Positions 1-6,108 of a stretch of DNA of 12,585 bases are shown here, piece by piece. The notes beneath the pieces were generated by a model. The model made no database searches, had not been told where the DNA came from, and worked only from the letters and a program-made list of their open reading frames with translations. Both the position numbers and the translations under genes were made by a program. The stretch is from Candidatus Eiseniibacteriota bacterium. Lineage in GTDB: Bacteria; Eisenbacteria; RBG-16-71-46. How positions within the stretch are numbered: the stretch's first letter is position 1; the number at the start of each line of letters is the position of its first letter. The stretch is from positions 1 through 12,585 of the forward strand of contig JAHFBX010000046.1 in the NCBI GenBank assembly GCA_023249815.1. The letters are read 5' to 3'.

Positions 1-323
1 CCCACGCCGAACGCGATGGACTCGCCCGCCGAGCCCGCGGTCTGCGCGATGTTGTTCTCGAGGATGCTCGCATCCTTGGCGCCGAAGATGCGAAACACCT
101 TGAACAGCGTCATCGAGATGACCGCCACCGGGATGGATGCGCTCACGGTGAGCCCCACCTTGAGCACCAGGTAGAGCGACGACGCGCCGAAGATGGCGCC
201 GAGGATCGTGCCCATGAGGATCGCGCGCCACGAGAACTCGGGTAGCACCGTGTCGGCAGCGATGTAGGGCACGAACGGCCGTGCACGTGTTGCGGCGGAC
301 GTCTCGGAACGAGCCTGGCTCAT
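1..323 (-). CDS. OPT-family oligopeptide/metal-chelate transporter, N-terminal part (runs off window)
   Basis: The reverse strand reads from an ATG at 323 into an open frame of 107 complete codons that leaves the window at base 1. The first 30 or so residues are polar (MSQARSETSAATRARPFVPY). A first membrane segment follows (about residues 34-60, WRAILMGTILGAIFGASSLYL), then a segment with ASIPVAVISM. The stretch ILENNIAQTAGSAGESIAFG matches the N-terminal signature of OPT-family transporters, which import oligopeptides or metal-chelate complexes across the inner membrane. A strong ribosome binding site, GGAGG, sits 5 bases before the ATG and fixes the start. The substrate cannot be told from this part. 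Family members are usually 600-700 residues, so most of the gene lies outside the window. Family call is confident; the rest of the gene is unseen. Confidence 0.85.
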   Translation of the reverse strand, partial: MSQARSETSAATRARPFVPYIAADTVLPEFSWRAILMGTILGAIFGASSLYLVLKVGLTVSASIPVAVISMTLFKVFRIFGAKDASILENNIAQTAGSAGESIAFGV

Positions 324-363
324 GCGGGCCTCCGGATGGAACGAGCGGGCGTCAGGAGCGAGG

Positions 364-369
364 ACTGTA
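364..369 (-). promoter_or_regulatory. Possible -10 box for the OPT transporter gene
   Basis: On the minus strand this reads TACAGT (4 of 6 match to TATAAT), about 40 bases ahead of the OPT start codon, giving a short leader that holds the GGAGG site. The -35 region is poor (TTCCGT at a 17-base spacer). It is a weak candidate based on sequence match only. Confidence 0.25.
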
Positions 370-454
370 GCGTCTGGGATTCCCGAACGGAACCGTCCCT
401 GTCATCGTGGGGCCTTGAGGCGTGCTCGTGGCCCGATGACGGCGGGCTGGCCGG

Positions 455-492
455 AAAATCTGACGGGCCGGGGTCCATGAGGATCCCGGCCC
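455..492 (-). terminator. Hairpin terminator candidate downstream of the PDZ gene
   Basis: Bases 465-476 and 481-492 form a 12-bp GC-rich stem with a 4-base loop and a single A-C mismatch on the minus strand. Reading on in the minus direction, the stem is followed by GTCAGATTTT, a short T-run. It begins 20 bases past the stop codon of the PDZ gene (513), exactly where an intrinsic terminator would be expected. The T-run is short and starts several bases after the stem, so efficiency is uncertain. Confidence 0.55.
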
Positions 493-512
493 GCGTTCGA
501 CGTGAACGTGCG

Positions 513-1010
513 TCAGTTGACGGTGGTCATCACCACGCTGGCGAGCGACGGATCGAACGACGCATCGCGATTCGCGAAGCGCTCGGTCGCCTCGACCGGC
601 ATCTTCTCGAGCTTCAGCTTGAGCACCTTGGTCGAGCGGCCGCGCTGCACGGTGTAGGCGACCGAACGGCCGACCGAGCACTCGGCGCTGGACATGCACT
701 GCCCTTCCGCCTTCGCGGCCCCGAGCTGCCGGCCATTCACCGCGAGCAGCACGTCACCGGCGCGCAGCCCGGAACGGGCGGCGGGGCTGTTCTGCGCCAC
801 CTCGGCCACGGTGATCGCGCCGGACTCCGAACGCTCGAGCCATGCCCCCGCCCACGCCGCACTGCTGGCCTTGCTCGAGCACTGCCCATGCGCGGCGGAT
901 GCCGTGGTCGCCGAAGTCTTGCCCGCGCAGTGATCCCCACCGGCGAATGCGGGCGCGGCGAGCACGAGCGACAGCGCGGCGACCACGGGGATTGCGTGCT
1001 TGGTCTTCAT
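513..1010 (-). CDS. Exported PDZ-domain protein with four cysteines
   Basis: A 165-residue protein. The ATG at 1010 is chosen over the longer frame because a perfect GGAGG lies 4 bases upstream and it begins a textbook signal peptide (MKTKHAIPVVAALSLVLAAPAFA, cleavage near residue 23). The upstream extension of 37 residues has no protein-like character. The mature part opens with two cysteines (C28, C44). A compact PDZ domain (about 53-130) follows, with the hallmark SPAARSGLRAGDVLLAVNG (residues 75-93), and then a polar tail. An insert in the PDZ carries a C-x5-C pair (C105, C111). PDZ domains of this kind bind protein C-termini in the periplasm, often next to proteases, but no protease domain is present here. 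The cysteines could form disulphides or bind metal; neither is shown. Exact role unknown. Confidence 0.85.
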   Translation of the reverse strand: MKTKHAIPVVAALSLVLAAPAFAGGDHCAGKTSATTASAAHGQCSSKASSAAWAGAWLERSESGAITVAEVAQNSPAARSGLRAGDVLLAVNGRQLGAAKAEGQCMSSAECSVGRSVAYTVQRGRSTKVLKLKLEKMPVEATERFANRDASFDPSLASVVMTTVN

Positions 1011-1048
1011 GATTCCTCCGGATGGCGTGGACACTGCGGCCTGGCGAC

Positions 1049-1069
1049 ACGGCCCGGGGTACGGGCCGT
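1049..1069 (-). other. Hairpin in the leader of the PDZ gene
   Basis: An 8-bp perfect inverted repeat (ACGGCCCG / CGGGCCGT) with a 5-base loop lies about 40 bases ahead of the PDZ start codon. There is no T-run, so it is not an obvious intrinsic terminator. It could be a leader structure or the stop of read-through from the large gene upstream. Confidence 0.3.
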
Positions 1070-1226
1070 CGGGTTCACAGGCTAGCGCCTGGCGCTCGCG
1101 GTCCAAGGCGCCTCTGACCAACGACGCGCAAGGCTGAACGAGCGGACCGGCGCGGCGCGCCGCGCGCGGGACAGAGCCGCCTTCTGTCCGGGATGCGTCA
1201 GGACTGGCAGAGGCGCGGGCGCCCGC

Positions 1227-1257
1227 CGGGCCGGCCCGCGAAGTGCGAACCGGCCCG
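1227..1257 (-). terminator. Weak hairpin downstream of the large secreted protein gene
   Basis: Bases 1227-1234 (CGGGCCGG) and 1250-1257 (CCGGCCCG) pair perfectly with a 15-base loop, starting 10 bases past the stop codon at 1267. A second, self-complementary stretch (1215-1226) and a 16-bp perfect palindrome (1150-1165) follow in the same 256-base gap. No T-run follows any of them, so if this stops transcription it is by a U-less hairpin or Rho. Such GC-rich dyads also arise by chance at this base composition. Confidence 0.3.
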
Positions 1258-1266
1258 AGGGGGATG

Positions 1267-4242
1267 TCAGGGCGCCACGATGAACGACTGCTTGAGCGTG
1301 CCTTCGGGCGTGCGCAGCGTGCAGTAGTACATGCCCGCCGTGAGGCCGCGCAGCGGGATCATCTTCTGCCACTGCCCGACCTCGAACTCGTGGTCCATCT
1401 CGGTGCGCACCAACCGGCCCGCGACGTCGTAGATGGCGAGCTCCACGCGGCCGCGCACGCCAGTGTTGAACTGCAGCGTGAGCGTGCCGCGCGTCGGGTT
1501 CGGGAACGGCGGCGCGACCCACGACAGGCCGACGTGCGTCGTGTTCGGGTCGCCCTCGAACATGTTCGATGCGGTGGGCGCGGCCTGCCCGGGCGCGGTG
1601 GGATAGATGCGGACCCACGGCCTCGACTCGTCATTGCGCCCCGACGTGGCCGGGCAGCCGGCGTAGTCCACGCCGTTCGTGTTGAGCGTCTGCTGTGGGT
1701 CGTAGTACTTCGTCGTCGTCCCATTGATGGTGACGCTCACCACCGGCACCGCGGACGACACCGAAGTGAGGCACAGGTTCGGATTGCATCCGTAACAACC
1801 CGCGGGGCTGGTGTCGGAGCCGTCGAAGTTCTCGTAGCCGGTCTGGGCGAGGATCAGGGACTGCCCCGCGGGAATGGTGCGCGAGCCCCACAGGTTGAAG
1901 CTCTTGGAGATCATGTCCACGGTGACCGTCATGGTGAGCGATCCGCCACTCAGGTTGTCGATCTTGAGTCCCGAGGAGTCCCAGCCGCCGCTCGGCGAGT
2001 CGGGCGTGCCCACGAACACCACGTTCGGCGAGCCCATCCACGGGCTGGGCTTCGGCTGGGTGTTATAGGAGTGGTGGGTGTCGTTGTACGACGCGTAGAC
2101 AGCGATAGGCGGTCCGGTCTGCGTGCTCACCAGGACGTTCTGCGAGACGGACGAGGAGATGAGTCCGCCGGTGTCGGTCGCGGTGAGCGTCACGGTGTAC
2201 GTACCCGCCGCGGCGTAGGTGTGATTCGCGCTCGAGGTGGGAGCGCTGACGACCGTGGCCGCGGAGCCATCTCCCCACGTGAACCGGTAGCTCGCGATCG
2301 GCGTCGCGTCGGTGTCGGTGGAGGTGGCGCCGCTCGCGGTCACCGTGAACGCCGGCGACGGGATCTGCGACACGGTGAGCCGCGCGACCGGAGGCTGGTC
2401 CGGCGGCGGCGTGCCACCACTGAACTCCACGTGCAGCACGGCCCAGCGTGAGGAGTTGCCAGTCACGGCAACCGCCGTCCGGTGTCCGGTGCCCGTGAAG
2501 ATCAGCGCCAGTGCGTTGCCGCGCGCCCAGCCCGAGCTGCTCACGATCTCCTGCACGATGGACTTGATGTCCGTCGTCTTCTGCGCCGCGCCCACCTGGC
2601 CCGCGGTCCACGGCGCGGGGCTCCAGGCGACCGCCGCCGCGGTACGAGGCCGCGACGAGATGTTGAGGCTGGTGCTGGAGAACGCGGCGGCGTTGGCCGC
2701 GGCCTGGCCCCGAATGGTGAGGTTCGTGACCTCGCTCTGCGACTCGTCGGCCGTGAACTGCACCCACGCCGCGCTGATGTTGGCCCCCGGATCGATCGGG
2801 ATGGCCGGCCAGCGGATGCCCACGGTCTGGTTGCTGCCGTCGAAGACCAGCTCGAGGTCGCTGCTGTTCGTGGCGACCGATCCGGTCGCGGACTCCTCCG
2901 CATCATCGGTCACCGTGACGGGGCGCACGTCGATCGTCGTGGTGCCGGGAGGCGGCGCGGCGGTGACCGTGATGCTGAACGTGGCCGTGTTCGAGGTGAG
3001 CGAACCCGTGTCGGTGCAAACCAGCGAGACGATGTAAGTGCCGGCGGCGGCGTACGTGTGCGGCGCGCTCGACGTGGGCGCGGTCGTGGTGGTCGCGGCA
3101 CTGCCATCCCCCCACGAGAACTGGTAGCTCCAGATCGGCGTCGCGTCCCCATCCGTCGAGCCCGCGCTGCTCGCACTGACCGTCAGCGCAGGGCTCGCGA
3201 GTTGCGTCACGGAGAGCGCGGCGACCGGCGGGTTATCAACCGGCGGAGGGGCTGGATTCACGGTGATGGACTGCGTCACGGGTGCCGACGCGAGTCCGCC
3301 GGTGTCGGTCGCGACGAGCGTGACCGTATAGGTGCCCGAGGCGGCATACGTGTGCGTCGTGCTCGAAGTGGGCGCCGTCGTGGTGGTGGCGGTGCTGCCA
3401 TCACCCCACGCGAACTGGTAGCTCGCGATCGGCGTCGCGTCGGTGTCGGTGGAGCCCGCGCCGCTCGCGCTGACCGTCAGCGCCGGGCTGGCAAGCTGCG
3501 TCACGGAGAGTGCGGCGACCGGCGGGTTGTCGACCGGCGGGGGCGGAGGCGGCCCGCCTGACGTGAACTCCACGTGCAGCAGAGGTGCCTGCGCTGCGCC
3601 GCCGTCGAATGCGTAGGCCGTGCGGTGGCCGGTGCCCGTGATGATGAGCACGAGCGCGTTGCCGCTCGCCCACCCGGCCCGGCTCACGATCTTCTGGATC
3701 ACGAGGGTGAGATCCGGCGTCCGCTGCGCGAGCGTCGCCGCTCCCGCGGTCCACGCGGCCGGCGACCAGCCAACTGTCTCGGCTGTGCGCGGCCGCAGCG
3801 AGATGTTGCCCGCAGTCGTCCCAAACTCCAGCGGACTGTCCGCGGCCTGTCCGGCGATCGTCAGCGTCGTCAGCTCGCTCTGTGATTCCTTGGGCGTGAA
3901 CTGCACCCAGGCGGCGGTGATGGTGGAGCCCGCGGGGATCGCGAGCCCCGGCCAGCGGATGCCGACGACCTGGTTCGAGGTGTCGAACACCAGCTCGAGA
4001 TCACTGCTGCCCGTGTACATGCTCAGGTCGGCGCGCTCTTCGGCATCGTCCTTGGACGCCGCGGGGCGCATCTCGACGATGTCGGCGAGCGCGGGGGCGG
4101 CGGCGAGCCATGCCGCGACGGCGAACGCACGCGCGATGAACGAGGGAGTGAGAAACGGATTCGCACGCCGTGGAGACGGCGCGATCTTGCCCAGGGCGGA
4201 TTCAGGGCACGCGTGCAGGCGACGCTGCGGCGCGAGGGACAT
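1267..4242 (-). CDS. Large secreted modular protein: two CBM-like modules, three PKD domains, C-terminal sorting/FlgD-Ig domain
   Basis: A 991-residue protein. A polar N-region leads to a signal-peptide core (FIARAFAVAAWLAAAPALA, cleavage near residue 53); the long N-region and lack of a good ribosome site leave the start slightly uncertain. Order: beta-sandwich module A1 (54-227); a six-proline linker; PKD1 (236-330) and PKD2 (334-429), each with WGDGS and a HTYAAxGTY strand; module A2 (436-608); PKD3 (614-706); an unrecognised module (about 711-890) with cysteines 816, 819, 824 and 863; and a C-terminal Ig-like domain (905-991) with PPFPNPTRG, YDVAGRLVR and GLTAGMYYC. The last is typical of FlgD-Ig / type IX secretion sorting tails. 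A1 and A2 share DDAEE, SSDLELVFD, VGIRWP, AAWVQFT, RPRTA and TGTGHRTA, and resemble DNRLRE/CBM96-type carbohydrate-binding folds. No catalytic domain is seen. It probably acts at the cell surface in adhesion or polymer binding; this is inference. Confidence 0.85.
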   Translation of the reverse strand: MSLAPQRRLHACPESALGKIAPSPRRANPFLTPSFIARAFAVAAWLAAAPALADIVEMRPAASKDDAEERADLSMYTGSSDLELVFDTSNQVVGIRWPGLAIPAGSTITAAWVQFTPKESQSELTTLTIAGQAADSPLEFGTTAGNISLRPRTAETVGWSPAAWTAGAATLAQRTPDLTLVIQKIVSRAGWASGNALVLIITGTGHRTAYAFDGGAAQAPLLHVEFTSGGPPPPPPVDNPPVAALSVTQLASPALTVSASGAGSTDTDATPIASYQFAWGDGSTATTTTAPTSSTTHTYAASGTYTVTLVATDTGGLASAPVTQSITVNPAPPPVDNPPVAALSVTQLASPALTVSASSAGSTDGDATPIWSYQFSWGDGSAATTTTAPTSSAPHTYAAAGTYIVSLVCTDTGSLTSNTATFSITVTAAPPPGTTTIDVRPVTVTDDAEESATGSVATNSSDLELVFDGSNQTVGIRWPAIPIDPGANISAAWVQFTADESQSEVTNLTIRGQAAANAAAFSSTSLNISSRPRTAAAVAWSPAPWTAGQVGAAQKTTDIKSIVQEIVSSSGWARGNALALIFTGTGHRTAVAVTGNSSRWAVLHVEFSGGTPPPDQPPVARLTVSQIPSPAFTVTASGATSTDTDATPIASYRFTWGDGSAATVVSAPTSSANHTYAAAGTYTVTLTATDTGGLISSSVSQNVLVSTQTGPPIAVYASYNDTHHSYNTQPKPSPWMGSPNVVFVGTPDSPSGGWDSSGLKIDNLSGGSLTMTVTVDMISKSFNLWGSRTIPAGQSLILAQTGYENFDGSDTSPAGCYGCNPNLCLTSVSSAVPVVSVTINGTTTKYYDPQQTLNTNGVDYAGCPATSGRNDESRPWVRIYPTAPGQAAPTASNMFEGDPNTTHVGLSWVAPPFPNPTRGTLTLQFNTGVRGRVELAIYDVAGRLVRTEMDHEFEVGQWQKMIPLRGLTAGMYYCTLRTPEGTLKQSFIVAP
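2419..4083 (-). repeat. Internal duplication of the CBM-like module (3562-4083 and 2419-2937)
   Basis: The segments encoding residues 54-227 (3562-4083) and 436-608 (2419-2937) of the secreted protein are two copies of one module. Conserved blocks occur in the same order and nearly the same spacing: DDAEE, SSDLELVFD, VGIRWP, AAWVQFT, ESQSE, RPRTA, GWAxGNAL, TGTGHRTA and LHVEF. Two PKD domains separate them. Confidence 0.85.
2956..3537 (-). repeat. Tandem PKD-domain repeat (3253-3537 and 2956-3243)
   Basis: PKD1 and PKD2 of the secreted protein are tandem copies that still look alike at DNA level; for example the stretches near 3180-3243 and 3475-3540 differ at only a few bases. Both open with DNPPVAALSVTQLASPALTV. 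PKD3 (2125-2403) is a more diverged third copy placed after the second CBM-like module. The close DNA match of PKD1 and PKD2 suggests a recent duplication or gene conversion. Confidence 0.8.
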
Positions 4243-4341
4243 GGGGAGGACCTCGTGCGTCGTGTGGTTAGCGCTGGGCTGACGACCGGACCTGTGGACG
4301 AGGGAGAGATCGAGGCCCTGGTTTCCCGCGCTATGTGTCTA

Positions 4342-4371
4342 ATCGTAGGTCTGGGCGGGAGGATGAGTCGA
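4342..4371 (-). promoter_or_regulatory. Candidate promoter for the large secreted protein
   Basis: On the minus strand a TCGACT (-35 like, 4 of 6) at 4366-4371 and a TACGAT (-10 like, 4 of 6) at 4342-4347 are separated by 18 bases. This would start transcription near 4335 and leave a leader of roughly 90 bases before the start codon at 4242. It lies in a slightly AT-richer patch of the gap. Judged by sequence only. Confidence 0.3.
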
Positions 4372-4489
4372 GCAGAATCCCCAATATTCGCAGAGCGTTC
4401 CGGTCCTGGCCCGGGGCACTTCGACGCTGCGAGAGCTGCTCACTCGTCCGTGCAGCCCGGACCAAACTCTGGCGTGGTGGCAGTAAACA

Positions 4490-4640
4490 GGGACTCGTGG
4501 AACGCATGGGGTGTCCGCGCTCCGCGGGTCGGACTCCAATGAGCTGCCGGTTGAGTTGAGCGAGCCTGCGCACGAACCCGAGCCGCGGGGCGTCAGCCAA
4601 CTGCAAGAACGTGATGATGGCGATGCGCTTGCGGCCGGCG
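4490..4640 (-). pseudogene. Remnant of the 3' end of a vWA-domain gene
   Basis: Minus-strand translation gives RKRIAIITFLQLADAPRLGF followed by VRRLAQLN. This matches residues 307-334 of the intact vWA protein encoded at 6109-7200 (RKRIAITTFMLAVDAPLLEF, then VRKLTELN). At DNA level 4549-4636 aligns without gaps to 6198-6285 with 74 of 88 bases identical (my hand count). Past that point the match continues only after a 2-base deletion that shifts frame: ESDPRS in the shifted frame matches ETDPQN of the intact protein, and weaker similarity runs to about 4490. There is no matching upstream part of the gene (MIDAS motif and N-terminal region are absent), so this is a truncated, frameshifted relic. 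It has the same orientation as the intact gene, so the acyltransferase lies between two direct copies. Confidence 0.8.
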
Positions 4641-4676
4641 AGCATATGAACTTGCATCGCTTGTTGGTCGGCAGGC

Positions 4677-4710
4677 CCACGACAGACGTATGCTCGAACT
4701 TCTGTCGTGG
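4677..4710. repeat. Perfect 10-bp inverted repeat with 14-base spacer
   Basis: CCACGACAGA (4677-4686) is the exact reverse complement of TCTGTCGTGG (4701-4710), with spacer 4687-4700. It lies between the vWA remnant and the acyltransferase. No T-run follows on either strand, so it is not a typical intrinsic terminator. It could be a dimeric regulator operator for the acyltransferase, a recombinase or transposon end, or a stem-loop. Mixed base composition makes it less likely to be a GC-bias accident than the other dyads in this window. Confidence 0.6.
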
Positions 4711-4872
4711 CGACCGACTTGGAGGCCCCGTGGCGCCAGCCGAACACAACGGGAAGCGGGAGTGACAGGGCGACGGCGGGCCCAGGAACTCTCGCCGAGT
4801 CGCGCAGGGCGGCGCTCGACCCGTGCCGCCCGCAGAGCGGACCCACGGGGTTCGGCCTGGGCGGCGCTGACC

Positions 4873-6069
4873 ATGCATCAGCCCGGGCACGAGCCTCACC
4901 TAGACGGGATGCGCGGTATCTCGTGCGCGATTGTGGTGTTCTGCCACTGCGCCCTCTGGCTGCCGCCGGCGCTGCGAGACTCCTATCGGGAACTCCCGTC
5001 CGCCGTGCCCGCGTTCATCCTCTCGCTCTGGTTCGGCTTGGACGTCTTCTTCGTCCTCTCCGGCTTCCTGATCGGCCGCATCCTGTTGTCGCAGCTCCAG
5101 CGGGGCGGGCTCTCGTTCAAGGCGTTCTACGTGCGCCGGTTCTTCCGCGTGTTCCCCGTCTACTACCTCGTGCTCACGGTGAGCGTCTTCTTCTTCTCGC
5201 GCAGGGAGGAGTGGGCCGTGCTCTACGGAGGTGTCCCTTGGCGGGAGTCCATCGCGCGGAGCTGGGCGAACTACCTGTACGTGAGCAACTACGTCTATGG
5301 GATGCAGTTCCCGAACCCGATGAGCTGGGGCTGGTCTCTGTGTGTCGAGGAGCACTTCTACCTTGCGACGCCGCTCCTCCTCGGCATCCTGTTCCGAGTA
5401 GCGAAAGGATCGCTCAGATGGATCTTCCTGTCGGCGCTCGCCTTGGTTCCACTCGCCTTCCGGTGGGCGATGTACGCGCGCTCGCCCGACATCGTGCCGT
5501 TCAAGTGGATCCACCCGATGACGCACACGCACGCGGACGGACTGATCCTCGGCGTGTTGATCGCCTACGCCTGTGTGTTCCACCGCGAGCGCATGGCGTC
5601 CTGGATCACGAGGCTGGGCTCCGCGACCTGGATCCTGGGGCTCGCCTGCTATGCGAGCGTGATGCTCTGGGGCGGTCTTTGGGTTCCGGGAGCGTTCCCG
5701 GCGGTGTGGCAGTTCCTCGTGGTCTCGATCGGCTCGAGCCTGCTCGTCTTGAACGGGATCTTCCTCGACAACCGCGTGACCCGCTTCCTCGGAGCGCGCG
5801 TGTGGGTGCCCTTGGCCCGCGCGTCCTACGGCCAGTACCTGACCCACCTGTTCGTGGTCTTCTGGGCGCTGAGCTGGTGGCCCCGTGGTCCCTACTCGGC
5901 GCCCGCCGCAGTCGCGAGTATCTTGGCGTATTGCATCGTGGTGCTCGCCGTGGCGGCGACGGTCGGCGCGTTGCTCTACCTGACGGTCGAACGAACCTTC
6001 CTCGACATGGGCTCGCGTCTCGCCCGTCGCCACCTTGCCCGGGAGGTTCCGCCGGCTCCCGAGGGCTAG
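4873..6069 (+). CDS. Acyltransferase 3 (OafA/YrhL-like) integral membrane protein
   Basis: A 398-residue polytopic membrane protein. It carries the family's hallmarks in order: HLDGMRG (9-15) with the catalytic-type H25 in the first membrane helix; VFFVLSGFLIG (58-68); RRFFRVFPVYY (88-98); WSLCVEEHFYL (154-164); further helices; SYGQYLTHLF (318-327); and a final helix ending VERTF (372-376). Members transfer O-acyl (often acetyl) groups to cell-surface polysaccharides or lipids at the inner membrane; the substrate here is unknown. The ATG at 4873 is chosen because LDGMRG normally lies about ten residues from the start, and the 61-residue upstream extension is Arg-rich and uncharacteristic. 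No clear ribosome site is seen, so the start is moderately sure. The gene converges on the vWA gene with 39 bases between stops and is bracketed by two copies of vWA 3' sequence, a sign that it may be a later arrival. Confidence 0.92.
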   Translation: MHQPGHEPHLDGMRGISCAIVVFCHCALWLPPALRDSYRELPSAVPAFILSLWFGLDVFFVLSGFLIGRILLSQLQRGGLSFKAFYVRRFFRVFPVYYLVLTVSVFFFSRREEWAVLYGGVPWRESIARSWANYLYVSNYVYGMQFPNPMSWGWSLCVEEHFYLATPLLLGILFRVAKGSLRWIFLSALALVPLAFRWAMYARSPDIVPFKWIHPMTHTHADGLILGVLIAYACVFHRERMASWITRLGSATWILGLACYASVMLWGGLWVPGAFPAVWQFLVVSIGSSLLVLNGIFLDNRVTRFLGARVWVPLARASYGQYLTHLFVVFWALSWWPRGPYSAPAAVASILAYCIVVLAVAATVGALLYLTVERTFLDMGSRLARRHLAREVPPAPEG

Positions 6070-6108
6070 CCGCGAGTGATTCCGGCCGGCCGGGACATGA
6101 ACTCGCCG

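Larger units (their letters stand above)
4243..4872. other. Gene-poor gap between the secreted protein and the acyltransferase
   Basis: About 630 bases with no convincing intact gene. Open frames exist on both strands, but their products are Arg/Ser-rich, have no family features and overlap each other. The gap holds a candidate promoter for the secreted protein (4342-4371), a decayed vWA gene fragment (about 4490-4640) and a perfect 10-bp inverted repeat (4677-4710). I see nothing recognisable in 4710-4872. Bases 4243-4490 include a less GC-rich patch around 4330-4400. Confidence 0.7.

Noticed and set aside
1243..2451. A 402-codon plus-strand open frame opposite the secreted protein
   Set aside because: It is a low-complexity Arg/Gly/Val product mirroring the PKD-rich gene on the other strand, with no ribosome site or family feature.
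2125..3537. Possible CRISPR-like or short tandem repeat array
   Set aside because: The periodic similarity is about 290 bases long, in frame, and explained by PKD domain repeats.
4331..4846. A 171-codon minus-strand open frame in the gap, read as a complete gene
   Set aside because: Only about 30 residues match a real protein (vWA C-terminus), the match continues in another frame after a 2-base deletion, and the rest is uncharacteristic. It is better called a pseudogene remnant.
4690..4872. N-terminal extension of the acyltransferase to 4690
   Set aside because: The extra 61 residues are Arg/Ala/Ser-rich and overlap one arm of the inverted repeat, while family members start close to the LDGMRG motif.
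6082..6093. CCGGCCGGCCGG palindrome between convergent stops as a bidirectional terminator
   Set aside because: It is only 12 bases, has no loop or T-run, and is expected at this GC content. It may still contribute but cannot be supported.
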